A stretch of DNA of 64,000 nucleotides, taken from NCBI GenBank assembly GCA_013361525.1, contig JABFXY010000028.1, forward strand, positions 16,470-80,469, in the 5' to 3' direction. This document shows positions 42,286 to 50,615 of the stretch, piece by piece. The position numbers and the translations under genes were made by a program. Origin of the DNA: Polyangiaceae bacterium. GTDB taxonomy: Bacteria > Myxococcota_A > Polyangia > Polyangiales > Polyangiaceae. The notes beneath the pieces are model-generated. The model saw nothing but the letters and a program-made list of their open reading frames with translations. It was not told the DNA's origin and did not search any database. Position 1 is the stretch's first letter; each line of letters starts with the position of its first letter.

Positions 42286-43851
42286 TCACGGAGCGGCGAG
42301 CGTCGAGCAGCTCGCCGACGCGAGCCGATGAATCGTCGCGAGGAGGTCGCTGCGGCTGCAGGGTTTGGTCAGCACGACGACGTCTCCCGATTCGATGATG
42401 GCCTGCGCGTTGGTCGTGAACGCACCGCCCGTCAACAAGGCGAACCGCGGCGCGAGTGACGGGTATTGGCGCGCGACTGCGGCGTACACCGCCCCGCCGT
42501 CCATACCCGGCATCATCAAGTCGCAGAGGATGATGTCGAACCGACAATCGCGCGAAAGCAGCTGGAGCGCCTCTGCGCCGCTCGTCGCTTCGACCACGTC
42601 GTGACGCCCGCGAACGAGCAGGCTCAGCGCACCCAGTAGACGAGCGTCGTCGTCGATCATCAGGATGCGAAGGCGCCCTTTGTCGCTCGGGGCGGCAGCT
42701 GGAGCCTTCGGGCGCAGCGGTGCCGCCGCGCGCGGAAGCTTCACCGTGAACGTCGTTCCGACGCCGAGCTTCGAGGCTACCGTGAGGTCTCCTTCTGCGG
42801 CGGCGATGATCTCCGCAGAAACGGCCAGGCCGACGCCCGTTCCGTTCGTCTTCGTGCTGAAAAACGGGCGGAATACGTGCGGCTGATCTTCCGGCGCGAT
42901 CCCGCGCCCCGTGTCCGAGATCTCCAGCACGACGTGCTCACGTGTCTCCGACAAGCAAATCGTGATTCGCTGCTTCATCGGATCGCCTTCGGTCGCTTCT
43001 GCGGCGTTGCGGAGCAAGTTGACCAAGACTTGCGCGAGCCGGTGCTCGTCGATCGCGGCCGGGGAACAGGGCTGCAGATCCAACGACAGCAGCGCGCTCT
43101 GCCGGAGGCGATTGCGCATCGTGGCAATTGTCCGCTCCACGAGGCTCGCGACATCGGCCCGCGCGGCGACGTCGCGCCCCTTCGCCGCACCGAGGACCTG
43201 CAGCTGCTCGACGATGGTCGCGATTCGGCCGATGGTGCGCTGGCACTCTTCCAGGGTCGAGGCTGCGTTCTCGATCGCTCCTTCTCGCTCATCGGAATGC
43301 TCGATGCGCAAGGCGACGAGGCTGTCGGCCATGCTCTCCGAGCCGGCGAGGAGCAGGGAGCATTGATTGCGGATCTCGTGCGCCACGTACGACGCAATCG
43401 AGCCGAGCGTCGCCCTGCGTTCCGCGAGCTCCAGCCTTCGAGCCATCTCTGCGCCTCGCGCGCGCACGATCGCGTGATCGAGCGCCCGCACCAGATGCGC
43501 AGACGTCAGCCCGGCCTTCGGAATGAAGTCCTGCAAACCTGCGTGCAGGCACTCGTACGCGAGACTGTCGCCGAGCTGGGTGAGCGCGACGACGGGCGCA
43601 CACCCGACGAAGCGGAGCACGCGTCCGACGGCGTCGAGCGGCGCCGAATCCGGCAGGTGTAAGTCGAGCATCACCACGTTGAAATCCTTCTCGCGCAGGC
43701 ACTGCTCCGCGTCCGCGAGCGTCTGTGCAGCGGTCACGACGTAAGCGGTCCCGGCGAGGAGCGCGCGGACGTATTCGACGTCGGCGGTGTTGTCCTCGAT
43801 GAACAGGACGGCTCGCTTGATCTCACCTCGAAGCTCCGCACGTTCACCCAT
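42286..43851 (-). CDS. Hybrid histidine kinase: REC-HisKA-HATPase-REC
   Basis: 521 residues. An N-terminal receiver (VLFIEDNTADVEYVRALL, phospho-Asp in VVMLDLHLPDSAP) is followed by a dimerisation helix with the phosphorylated His in YVAHEIRNQCSLLLAG near residue 160, an ATPase domain (NLLRNAAEATEG, DTGRGIAPEDQ, GTGVGLAVSAEII), and a C-terminal receiver (LMIDDDARLLGALSLL, phospho-Asp in ILCDLMMPGMDG). There is no transmembrane segment, so it is cytoplasmic and probably takes its signal through the first receiver. It overlaps the lone-receiver gene by eight bases and is the last gene of the monooxygenase operon. It may form a relay with the receiver and the PAS kinase. Confidence 0.93.
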   Translation of the reverse strand: MGERAELRGEIKRAVLFIEDNTADVEYVRALLAGTAYVVTAAQTLADAEQCLREKDFNVVMLDLHLPDSAPLDAVGRVLRFVGCAPVVALTQLGDSLAYECLHAGLQDFIPKAGLTSAHLVRALDHAIVRARGAEMARRLELAERRATLGSIASYVAHEIRNQCSLLLAGSESMADSLVALRIEHSDEREGAIENAASTLEECQRTIGRIATIVEQLQVLGAAKGRDVAARADVASLVERTIATMRNRLRQSALLSLDLQPCSPAAIDEHRLAQVLVNLLRNAAEATEGDPMKQRITICLSETREHVVLEISDTGRGIAPEDQPHVFRPFFSTKTNGTGVGLAVSAEIIAAAEGDLTVASKLGVGTTFTVKLPRAAAPLRPKAPAAAPSDKGRLRILMIDDDARLLGALSLLVRGRHDVVEATSGAEALQLLSRDCRFDIILCDLMMPGMDGGAVYAAVARQYPSLAPRFALLTGGAFTTNAQAIIESGDVVVLTKPCSRSDLLATIHRLASASCSTLAAP

Positions 43852-44236
43852 CGACGGCTCCTCGGTGAAGGTTCACGAGCGCGTCGACGAGCGCCGGGTA
43901 GGCATCGACACTGGTGGGTTTCACGAAGTAGCCGGCGATTCCGAAGCTCCGGGCGCGCGCGCGATCGTCGTCGCGGGACGACGACGTGAGCACGGCGGAA
44001 CGCAACCCCTGGAGCCAGGGCTCGTTCGCGATCGCCGCGAGGACGGCCCACCCATCCACGGCGGCGAGCCGCAGATCGACGACGACGAGGCGGTAGGCCC
44101 GAGGGGCCACGCGCAACATCGCGAGCGCCGATTCGGCCGACGAGACGAGGTGCATCGTGACGTCGGTCGCTGCCGCCTCGAGCGCCGTCTCGAGCAGAAG
44201 CGCGTCCCCGGGATTGTCCTCGACGAGCAGGATCAT
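43844..44236 (-). CDS. Stand-alone response-regulator receiver
   Basis: 130 residues: one receiver domain and no output. ILLVEDNPGDALLLETAL holds the acidic pocket, LVVVDLRLAAVDGWAVL the phospho-Asp, AVLTSSSRDDD the switch Ser/Thr, and GYFVKPTS the Lys. The start overlaps the PAS kinase stop by four bases (ATGA) and the stop overlaps the hybrid kinase start by eight. This is the Rcp1/CheY-like type that usually works with phytochrome-like or PAS kinases, which fits the upstream kinase. It likely carries phosphate between the two kinases of this operon. The longer open frame in this phase is a shadow of the kinase gene. Confidence 0.9.
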   Translation of the reverse strand: MILLVEDNPGDALLLETALEAAATDVTMHLVSSAESALAMLRVAPRAYRLVVVDLRLAAVDGWAVLAAIANEPWLQGLRSAVLTSSSRDDDRARARSFGIAGYFVKPTSVDAYPALVDALVNLHRGAVDG

Positions 44237-45696
44237 GGCTTTTCGTCCGCCAGGGTGAAAGAGAACGTCGCGCCACGACCGAGCTCGGAACGCGCCCAAA
44301 TCTCGCCCTTGTGGCGGTGAACGATCTCGCGGGCGAGCGCGAGCCCGATGCCGTTGCCGGGGCGCTCGGCGCGCGGGTTCAACCGCCGGAACATCTCGAA
44401 GACCCGCGTCGCGTCCTCTTGTCGGAAGCCGATGCCGTTGTCGTGGACCGAAAACAGCCACTCGTTGGCGTGGCGGTGCGCCGCGACGCGGATCTTCGGC
44501 CCCTCGTCGGATCGGAACTTGATCGCGTTGCCGAGGAGGTTGTGAAAGAGGCTCCGCAAGAGCGCCGGATCGCCTTTGATGACCGGAAGCTCTTCGACGT
44601 CGATCCGCGCGTCGTTCTCGGTGATCGCGCAGGCGAGATCCTGGATGACGACGTCCACGACCCGCCGCGTGTCGACATCCTCGAACGTCGACGTGCCCGA
44701 ACGCGTGCGCGAAAACGCGAGGAGACCTTCGACGAGGCTCGCCATGCGAGAGCCTCCCTCGCGCGCGAACTCGATGTACCGCAGGCTCGTCTCGTCGAGG
44801 GACGGTCCCGCGCGGCGCCGGAGCAGCTCGAGGAAGTTCGTGACCATCCGGATCGGCTCGTGAAGGTCGTGGGACGCCGCATACAAGAGCTGCTCCATGT
44901 GCGAGGTCGCGAGCTCGAGCTCTTTGGCGACTGCACGTGTCGCGTGCTCGGCGCGGCGGCGATCGGTGATGTCGATGCAGGACCCGATGAAGCCGATGAA
45001 CGCACCTTCGGAGAATCGCGGCGTGCCGTGATCGAGGAGCCACCGATACTCCCCGTCGTGCCGGCGGAGGCGATACTCCATCTCGAATGGCCGTCGCGCC
45101 GAGAACGCGCGCATGTACGTGTTCATGCAATGTTGGAAGTCCTCGGGGTGAATGCCCTCGGTCCAGCCGACGCCGAGCTCCTCCTCCATCGTGCGCCCCG
45201 AGAAGGTGAGCCAGGTCTGATTGAAGAAGGTGCAGAGGGAGTCTGAACCTGACATCCACAAAAGGACAGGCGAGCTGTCGGCCATTGCGCGAAAGCGCTG
45301 CTCCACTTCGAAGATCTCGCGGCCGAGGCGGGCAGCCCGCTTCCTCGAGCGGGCGACGACTACGCAACCGCGGATTTTTCCTCGTGACGAGAGCGGCGCG
45401 ACGAACCACTCCGCATCGTTCGCGAGGACCGGCGTCGACGCGGCGAAGAAGGGCTGGTCGACCTTGAGGTGCTCGCCTCGAAGCGCGGCGGAGAGGGCGC
45501 GATCCGCCGGTGTGCCCCACAACCTCGGAAAGAGGTCGTGAAGGCTGACGCCGATGACGTCGTTACGTGACATTTCCGTCAGGTCCGTCATCGCTTCGTT
45601 CCAGCTGCGCACCCGCATTCCGTCGTCGATCGCCGCGACCGCGTCGGTGGTCCGGCCGTACATGTCTTCGATATGACGGAGCAGGTCGGGGGTCAT
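44233..45696 (-). CDS. PAS-domain sensor histidine kinase
   Basis: 487 residues from the ATG at 45696, which starts one base after the upstream stop (TGAAATG); the longer frame overlaps the oxygenase gene. The first PAS domain (residues about 5-115) starts MYGRTTDAVAAIDDGMRVRS, the second (about 135-250) has SPVLLWMSGSDSLCTFFNQT, GWTEGIHPEDF and WLLDHGTPRFSEGAFIGF with a PAC end. HisKA contains ASHDLHEPIRMVTNFLELL and the ATPase NLLGNAIKFRSDEG, DNGIGFRQED and GNGIGLALAREIV. No transmembrane segment is present. It lies directly after the monooxygenase beta subunit, where a reductase gene is usual. In Pseudomonas a PAS kinase (TodS/TmoS) senses toluene for a similar oxygenase; a like role here is inferred. 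Confidence 0.92.
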   Translation of the reverse strand: MTPDLLRHIEDMYGRTTDAVAAIDDGMRVRSWNEAMTDLTEMSRNDVIGVSLHDLFPRLWGTPADRALSAALRGEHLKVDQPFFAASTPVLANDAEWFVAPLSSRGKIRGCVVVARSRKRAARLGREIFEVEQRFRAMADSSPVLLWMSGSDSLCTFFNQTWLTFSGRTMEEELGVGWTEGIHPEDFQHCMNTYMRAFSARRPFEMEYRLRRHDGEYRWLLDHGTPRFSEGAFIGFIGSCIDITDRRRAEHATRAVAKELELATSHMEQLLYAASHDLHEPIRMVTNFLELLRRRAGPSLDETSLRYIEFAREGGSRMASLVEGLLAFSRTRSGTSTFEDVDTRRVVDVVIQDLACAITENDARIDVEELPVIKGDPALLRSLFHNLLGNAIKFRSDEGPKIRVAAHRHANEWLFSVHDNGIGFRQEDATRVFEMFRRLNPRAERPGNGIGLALAREIVHRHKGEIWARSELGRGATFSFTLADEKP

Positions 45697-45697
45697 T

Positions 45698-46666
45698 TCA
45701 GCCTCGGAGCCCGCAGGCGGCGGCAAATGCGTCGCGTGATGTGTGCGCGGGCGTACCGTCGAGATCGAGCGCGCGGGCCACGCCGTCGGCGGCTTCGGCG
45801 ACACGTGGGGTCCAGCGGTCGACCCACCGCTCCAACGTTTCACGGTTGTCGGCTCTTCGCGCGAGCGCCGTGTCGACGAACGCCTTCGTCCATGCGCGGT
45901 GCCATGCGGCGTCTTTGTCGAGGGAAGCGAGCATCTGCGCGGTGACGACGTCGGCCTCCCGTTCGGCGCGCGACGCGAGGACCGGAAGCACGAGCGCGTC
46001 GATCGCCGGCTTGAGGACGACGTTCAGGGCGACGAGGCACTCGCCCCAGTCGTAGGCGACGAGAAGCTCTTCGACGACGCGCCGGAGCGGTTGCCACGGC
46101 GGGTCTTCGAGCCAATCGCGCCGAGCGTCGCGTCCCTCTCCATCGCGGTGCGCCGCGCGTGCGTCGCGCAGGGCCGTGAGGCGCTCGGCCAGCCGATGAA
46201 CGTGGCGTGTCTCGTCGGCGGATTGGAACGCGAGCGCGACGGTGAGCCTTCCCGACGGAGCCATGCTGCCGGCGTATGCTGCCGCCATCATCAGCCCATG
46301 GCGCGGGTAGCGCAGCGTGACGAGCGCGCGATCGAGCGCGACGGCCCAGGCCTCGGAGAGCGACGCGTCGCGCGAGCCGGCTGCCTCGAGGACATGATCG
46401 ACGTGGCGCTCTCGCTCGCTGCGGGACTCCGTATAAGAGGTGTACGTCGTCTCGGTCGGGTCGGCGAAGTGCTCCCAGTCGTCGACGACGAGCGGCGACT
46501 TCGACTGATGACGGTCGTACCAAGCGGCGACCGGCGTGGCGACCGAGAGCCCGTGCGCGGTGTAGTAATGCAGTTTGCTGGTCGTCACCTCGTAGCGCGT
46601 CGGAACGCGCCTTCGTTCGAGCAAGTGCCAATACGACTTCTGGCCGGCGAGCGATCTCAGCGCCAT
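45698..46666 (-). CDS. tmoE: Diiron monooxygenase beta subunit (TmoE-like)
   Basis: 322 residues from the ATG at 46666, overlapping the effector gene by ten bases. It matches the beta hydroxylase subunit of toluene-4-monooxygenase: LAGQKSYWHLLERRRVPTRY and TSKLHYYTAHGLSVATPVA, then a helical ferritin-like body with PRHGLMMAAAYAGSMAPSGR and AFQSADETRHVHRLAERL, and VVEELLVAYDWGECLVALNV. Beta subunits share the fold of the alpha subunit but lack the full iron ligand set, as here. It stabilises the (alpha-beta-gamma)2 hydroxylase in the cytoplasm. The next gene downstream is a PAS kinase; no reductase (TmoF-type) gene is present. The name is by similarity only. Confidence 0.88.
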   Translation of the reverse strand: MALRSLAGQKSYWHLLERRRVPTRYEVTTSKLHYYTAHGLSVATPVAAWYDRHQSKSPLVVDDWEHFADPTETTYTSYTESRSERERHVDHVLEAAGSRDASLSEAWAVALDRALVTLRYPRHGLMMAAAYAGSMAPSGRLTVALAFQSADETRHVHRLAERLTALRDARAAHRDGEGRDARRDWLEDPPWQPLRRVVEELLVAYDWGECLVALNVVLKPAIDALVLPVLASRAEREADVVTAQMLASLDKDAAWHRAWTKAFVDTALARRADNRETLERWVDRWTPRVAEAADGVARALDLDGTPAHTSRDAFAAACGLRG

Positions 46667-46926
46667 CGAACCACCTCGTCGTCGAGCTCGAGCCGGCCGC
46701 TGTACGAAGGCATCACGGGCTCCAGGTCTCGCCGCATGCAGAACGGCGCGCCCAATCGATCCTCGATGGAGATGCGCGAAGCGCTGCACGGCGAGCGCGA
46801 CGAGACGCGGAGGTATCCACCGCGATCGACGACGACGACCTCGTCGCTCTCGCTCTCGATCGCGCAGGCAATCGCGCGCGCGATCGCCCCGTCGACGAGG
46901 ATCGGCCCGACACGTCGCTCGCTCAC
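46657..46926 (-). CDS. tmoD: Monooxygenase effector protein (TmoD/MmoB-like)
   Basis: 89 residues from the GTG at 46926, overlapping the ferredoxin stop as GTGA. It matches the cofactor-less effector family: VGPILVDGAIARAIACAIES, EVVVVDRGGYLRVSSRSPC, SISIEDRLGAPFCMRRDLE-like stretch (as RISIEDRLGAPF) and MPSYSGRLELDDEVVRW at the end. These proteins bind the hydroxylase and gate oxygen and substrate access. Typical length is about 103; this one is a little short at the N-terminus. Its place between the ferredoxin and the beta subunit matches the tmoABCDE order. Confidence 0.88.
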   Translation of the reverse strand: MSERRVGPILVDGAIARAIACAIESESDEVVVVDRGGYLRVSSRSPCSASRISIEDRLGAPFCMRRDLEPVMPSYSGRLELDDEVVRWR

Positions 46927-47234
46927 GACGCTTCCTCGCCCGGGTCGACGAACACGGTGTCGTCGCGGATTTCGAGTCGAACGGGACGAAGGCGTGCGGA
47001 CAGTGGGTTCTTTCCGTGGCCGGTGGTCACGTCGTAGGTCCAGCCGTGGGCGCTGCAGGTGAGCGTGGTACCGGAGAGTGTCCCGTCGCTGAGCGCCACC
47101 CCGAGGTGCGGGCACGCGTCGCGGTACGCCACGATTGCGTCGTCCACCCGCGCAATCAGGATCGGCACGCCGCCGATACGCACGCCCAACATCTCGCCGT
47201 CCCAGAGCTTCGAGGCGTGAATCACCGGCGTCAT
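46923..47234 (-). CDS. tmoC: Rieske ferredoxin of the monooxygenase (TmoC-like)
   Basis: 103 residues from the ATG at 47234, overlapping the gamma-subunit stop as ATGA. The Rieske 2Fe-2S ligands are C-P-H in RDACPHLGVALSDG and C-x2-H in LTCSAHGWTYDVTTG, at residues about 41-43 and 60-63. The Rieske fold fills the protein. It would carry electrons from a reductase to the hydroxylase. The reductase that should reduce it is not encoded nearby. The longer frame in this phase is a shadow. Confidence 0.93.
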   Translation of the reverse strand: MTPVIHASKLWDGEMLGVRIGGVPILIARVDDAIVAYRDACPHLGVALSDGTLSGTTLTCSAHGWTYDVTTGHGKNPLSARLRPVRLEIRDDTVFVDPGEEAS

Positions 47235-47473
47235 CGGCCCTCCGCGCGACGAAGGTCGACCCTCTCGAAGGCGTCGAGCTCGAGATCTCCGACGGTCGCG
47301 TCCTCGTCGGCGACGCGGTTCTTCGCCACGAGGTGCCACGGTCCGCGCGGGTCTACGCGTGCGCTCGCCGCGTCGCTCAGCTTCGCGACGATCTCGAAGA
47401 CCGTCATGTCGGCGCGCGCCATGACGAGGAGACCGATGGTGTCGCCCTCGACGAAGCCATAGAGGGGCACCAT
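47231..47473 (-). CDS. tmoB: Monooxygenase gamma subunit (TmoB-like)
   Basis: 80 residues from the ATG at 47473, which overlaps the alpha-subunit stop by one base (TGATG). It matches the ubiquitin-like gamma subunit of toluene-4-monooxygenase: VPLYGFVEGDTIGLLVMARA, then MTVFEIVAKLSDAASARVDP and TVGDLELDAFERVDL. TmoB is about 84 residues, so length fits. It binds the hydroxylase alpha-beta pair and has no cofactor. Position between alpha and ferredoxin is the classical order. Confidence 0.88.
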   Translation of the reverse strand: MVPLYGFVEGDTIGLLVMARADMTVFEIVAKLSDAASARVDPRGPWHLVAKNRVADEDATVGDLELDAFERVDLRRAEGR

Positions 47474-48951
47474 CACCGCGCACCTCGCTCGAGCCACGGG
47501 TATTCGCCGGCGTGGACGTCCTTGCCCCAGACCTCGTGGCGAAGCTCGCTGTAGTGGCGCACGAACTCCATCAAGTTGCCGGGCGCGACGCCGGCGAGGA
47601 CGCGTTTCACGATGTCTAGCGTCTTCGTGTATCGCTCGGGCTCTTGCTCGAAGATCCAGCGGCACGGCTCGGAGCAGAAGACGAAGCGCTCCGCTCCATG
47701 CATCAGGTGACAGGCGTCGTTGCGCTCGGGCGAGCCGTGCGCGAGCACGAGATGGCAGAGGCTGCAGAACGTCGGAATCGCAGCCCCGTGCACCGCGAGC
47801 TCGACGCCGGGATCCGTCGCCCGCCAGAGCTCGGTGATGCGATCCCACACCGGCTCGAAGGAGGGCCACGACGTCGGGTAATGCGAGCGGAGCCACGCTC
47901 GCTCTTCGGGCCCAGGGAGCGCGAAGTCGAACCACACCGTCGTGCGATAGCTGTAGGCGCTCGCATAGATCATGTGGTGATAGGTCTCGAGGGAGCGCTC
48001 GAAGACGTGCCAATACCAGGGGCGTTTCAGCCCGAGCTCATCGAGCGCGGCAATGAACTGCTCGACCACCCACTCTTCGACGAGCTCTTTGAACGAGCGC
48101 GTTCGCCGCTCGATCGGCGTCAGGTAGTCCATCGTGATCCCGGTCACGACCGAGAAGAGGAGCCACGTTCGCCAGAACCACTTGTCGACGAGTTGCTGTG
48201 CGACGTCCGGTGCGTGTGCGACGAGCTTCTCGAGCGTGGGCCGGCCGATCTGCGCGTGCCGAGCTTCGTCGGTCTGGATGCTCGCGAGCATGCTTCGCAG
48301 CAGGTGATCGCCGACGCGATCCGCGAGCGCGGTGAGCCCGACGAATTGAAGGTTGGTGAAGCCCGTCTCGAAGACGAAGTTCGCGCCGACCGCGAGCTCG
48401 GTCGCGGTGCTCGCGAGGAGCAGATCGTCGAAGACGCTCCGGGCCGCGACCGAGACCCAGTTGTTCGTGTGGTAGAGGCGGTGCGTCCAATCGAACTGCG
48501 CGTCGTGCCGCACCAGCTCGCTCATGAACGAAAGCGGGATCTGCGTGTGCCGGATCTCGTCCAGCGCTCCGAAACACGCAGCGGTACGCCACGAGCTCGT
48601 TCGCCCGAACCGCGCTGCGCGAAGGTTGCCGACGACAGCGGTGAACTCCGCGAGCGCGAGCGTCGCGCCGTGCAGCTTCACCGCCGACAGCCAGGACCGA
48701 TCGAGCGAACGGAAATAGCGCGCGGAACCGAACGCTTCGCGCACCGCCAGCAGCGACCGCTCCTTCGCGCTCTGCATGTCAACGTACTCGGCGAAGGTCG
48801 TCTTGTACGGCTCCTCCCAGCCCTCCCAATCGGCGCGCGGTCGGAACGGAGATCCGGCGATCTCCTCGGGAAACAGCGCGCGTTCCGAGACGTAGCTCGG
48901 CTCCCAATCGAGATCGCGCGCGAGCGCGTGCCAGCGTTCGTGGCCCACCAC
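47473..48951 (-). CDS. tmoA: Diiron monooxygenase alpha subunit (TmoA-like)
   Basis: 492 residues. The start is a pair of GTG codons at 48951 and 48948 after GGGGAGGAC; the second has the better spacing. It aligns end to end with TmoA/TouA: DLDWEPSYVSERALFPEE and EEPYKTTFAEYVDMQ at the start. All six diiron ligands are in place: Glu in LALAEFTAVVGN, Glu and His in GALDEIRHTQ, Glu in FVFETGFTNLQF, Glu and His in QTDEARHAQIG. The C-terminal YHS-type part has several Cys (FCSLCHLVL, DACHLM, FCSEPCRWIFEQEPER), more than I recall in TmoA. It would hydroxylate an aromatic or alkene substrate with O2. Substrate cannot be read from sequence. First gene of an eight-gene overlapping operon. Confidence 0.94.
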   Translation of the reverse strand: MVGHERWHALARDLDWEPSYVSERALFPEEIAGSPFRPRADWEGWEEPYKTTFAEYVDMQSAKERSLLAVREAFGSARYFRSLDRSWLSAVKLHGATLALAEFTAVVGNLRAARFGRTSSWRTAACFGALDEIRHTQIPLSFMSELVRHDAQFDWTHRLYHTNNWVSVAARSVFDDLLLASTATELAVGANFVFETGFTNLQFVGLTALADRVGDHLLRSMLASIQTDEARHAQIGRPTLEKLVAHAPDVAQQLVDKWFWRTWLLFSVVTGITMDYLTPIERRTRSFKELVEEWVVEQFIAALDELGLKRPWYWHVFERSLETYHHMIYASAYSYRTTVWFDFALPGPEERAWLRSHYPTSWPSFEPVWDRITELWRATDPGVELAVHGAAIPTFCSLCHLVLAHGSPERNDACHLMHGAERFVFCSEPCRWIFEQEPERYTKTLDIVKRVLAGVAPGNLMEFVRHYSELRHEVWGKDVHAGEYPWLERGAR

Positions 48952-49210
48952 GTCCTCCCCGCGCGCCAGGATAGCAGTGGTCGCGCCGGTGGTGGCACAA
49001 GCGCAACGCCGTCGATCGCCGCGCGCGCCGAGGGCATCTGGCGTTCGTGTCAGATGATGGAGTCTGAGGTCCTGTCACCTCGTAGTGAGGCGTTTTGCAC
49101 CGCTCACTTCGAGCGGTGCGGCTCGTAGGACGCTTGCGGCGCGGCGATCGACTTTGCGACGCTAGCGTTGCCGTGTTTCGCGACACGACGCGTTCTCGCG
49201 TTGGTCCTCT
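48952..49210. other. Divergent promoter region of the monooxygenase operon and the NtrC-type gene
   Basis: About 259 bases between the divergent genes. A nine-base-pair hairpin GCACCGCTC-ACTTC-GAGCGGTGC lies at 49097-49119, and just left of it is CACCTCGTAGTGAGGCG, a shorter inverted repeat. Both are candidate regulator sites. The left part contains GTGGTGGCACAAGCGCAAC, which has GG and GC ten bases apart but a poor match to sigma-54 elsewhere and points away from the oxygenase. No gene is seen. Confidence 0.5.
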
Positions 49211-50614
49211 ATGAGATTCAACAAAGCCAAAGCCGTATCGCAGCGACCGGATGTGCTCGTCCTGGAGGACGACGCGAGCTTGCGGTCGAACCTCGCGACG
49301 AACCTCCGATCCGCGGGGCTCGCGGTCGTCGAGGCGGAGACGTGCGAGGACGCGGTGCGGCTGGTGCGTGAAGAGGGGCCGTCCGTCATCGTCACGGACC
49401 TGAACCTTCCCGATGGAAACGCGCTCGGCCTGTTGCCGCGCCTGCGCCGGATCGACGCCGCGATCGCCATCTTCGTCATCACGGCGTACGGCACGATCGA
49501 CGTCGCCGTGCGCGCCGTGAAGGGCGGCGCGGAGAACGTTCTCACGAAGCCGATCGACGTGGGCGCGCTCGTCACCGGTGTTCGCCACGCGATCGACGAG
49601 CGCGGCCGCGTGCAGACCGGCATGCGACCGCGCATCACGACCGGCCCTTTCATGTCGACGTCACCCGCGATGCGCGGCATCGAGGCGCAAGTCGAGCGTC
49701 TGCGCGACGCGGATTGCTCGGTGCTCATCCTCGGCGAGACGGGTACCGGCAAGAGCGTGCTCGCGCGGCGCATTCATCGCGTCGGCGCGCGTGGCGCGAA
49801 GCCCTTCGTCGACGTGAACTGTGCGGGGCTCAGCCGGGAGCTCGTCGAGAGCGAGCTGTTCGGGCACGAGCGCGGCGCGTTCACCGGCGCACAGGCAACG
49901 AAGGAAGGACTATTCGACTCGGCGAACGGCGGCTCGCTCTTCCTCGACGAGATCGGTGACATCGATCTCGCCGTGCAGCCGAAGATCTTGAAGGTGCTCG
50001 AGGACAAGCGCTTTCGCCGAATGGGCGACGTGCGCGAGCGCGCCGTCGACGTGCGTCTGCTCGCCGCGACGCACCAAGATCTGCTCGACGCGATCGAGAA
50101 CAAGACGTTCCGCGCCGACCTGTTCTACCGAATCAGCACGGTGACCATCACCATCCCGTCGCTCAAAGATCGTCCCGAAGACGTCCTTCCGCTCACGCGC
50201 CACGTGCTCGGTGGTCTGGGCGCCGGGGACGTCGACATCGCCGACGATGCGCGCGACGTGCTGCTCGCCCATCCTTGGCCCGGCAACATCCGCGAGCTGA
50301 AGAACGTCATCGAACGTGCGGTGCTCCTCCGCTCCGGCGACATGATTCAGGCGGAGGACTTGCGCTTCGACACCCGCGGGTCGAAGCCTGTCGTGACGGT
50401 CGACCGCTCGCCCGACACGATGAAGGACCTCGAGCGCGAGCACATCGTTCGGACGCTCACGCGCGAAAATGGTCGCGTCGAGGCCGCGTCGCGTGTGCTC
50501 GGCATCCCGCGCAGCACGCTGTATCAGAAGCTGCGAACGTATCAGATCGACGTCTCGAAGCTGCGCAAGGGCGGTGGGACGGGCGGCGACCCTGGTGACG
50601 AGCCCGGTGCGTAA
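49211..50614 (+). CDS. NtrC-family sigma-54 response regulator
   Basis: 467 residues. Receiver: VLVLEDDASLRSNLATNL, phospho-Asp in VIVTDLNLPDGN, Lys in NVLTKPIDV. AAA+ domain: Walker A LGETGTGKSVLARRIH near residue 176, the sigma-54 contact loop GERGAFTGAQ-type element seen as ERGAFTGAQATKEG, Walker B GGSLFLDEIGDIDL, and HPWPGNIRELKNVIERAVLL. The C-terminal Fis-type helix-turn-helix is VEAASRVLGIPRSTLYQKLR. It activates sigma-54 promoters when phosphorylated. Its kinase could be the one at 51884-53062 or those of the monooxygenase operon. The two candidate palindromes and sigma-54-like promoter at 57395-57556 are possible targets. Confidence 0.95.
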   Translation: MRFNKAKAVSQRPDVLVLEDDASLRSNLATNLRSAGLAVVEAETCEDAVRLVREEGPSVIVTDLNLPDGNALGLLPRLRRIDAAIAIFVITAYGTIDVAVRAVKGGAENVLTKPIDVGALVTGVRHAIDERGRVQTGMRPRITTGPFMSTSPAMRGIEAQVERLRDADCSVLILGETGTGKSVLARRIHRVGARGAKPFVDVNCAGLSRELVESELFGHERGAFTGAQATKEGLFDSANGGSLFLDEIGDIDLAVQPKILKVLEDKRFRRMGDVRERAVDVRLLAATHQDLLDAIENKTFRADLFYRISTVTITIPSLKDRPEDVLPLTRHVLGGLGAGDVDIADDARDVLLAHPWPGNIRELKNVIERAVLLRSGDMIQAEDLRFDTRGSKPVVTVDRSPDTMKDLEREHIVRTLTRENGRVEAASRVLGIPRSTLYQKLRTYQIDVSKLRKGGGTGGDPGDEPGA

Positions 50615-50615
50615 A

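Noticed and set aside
44233..45520. Long frame joining the lone receiver to upstream sequence (43844-45520)
   Set aside because: Upstream of the ATG at 44236 it is an Arg-rich shadow of the PAS kinase; the ATGA overlap marks the real start.
48952..49060. Sigma-54 promoter for the monooxygenase operon
   Set aside because: The only TGGCAC lies on the opposite strand from the operon, and its GG/GC spacing works only with a poor match to the rest of the consensus.
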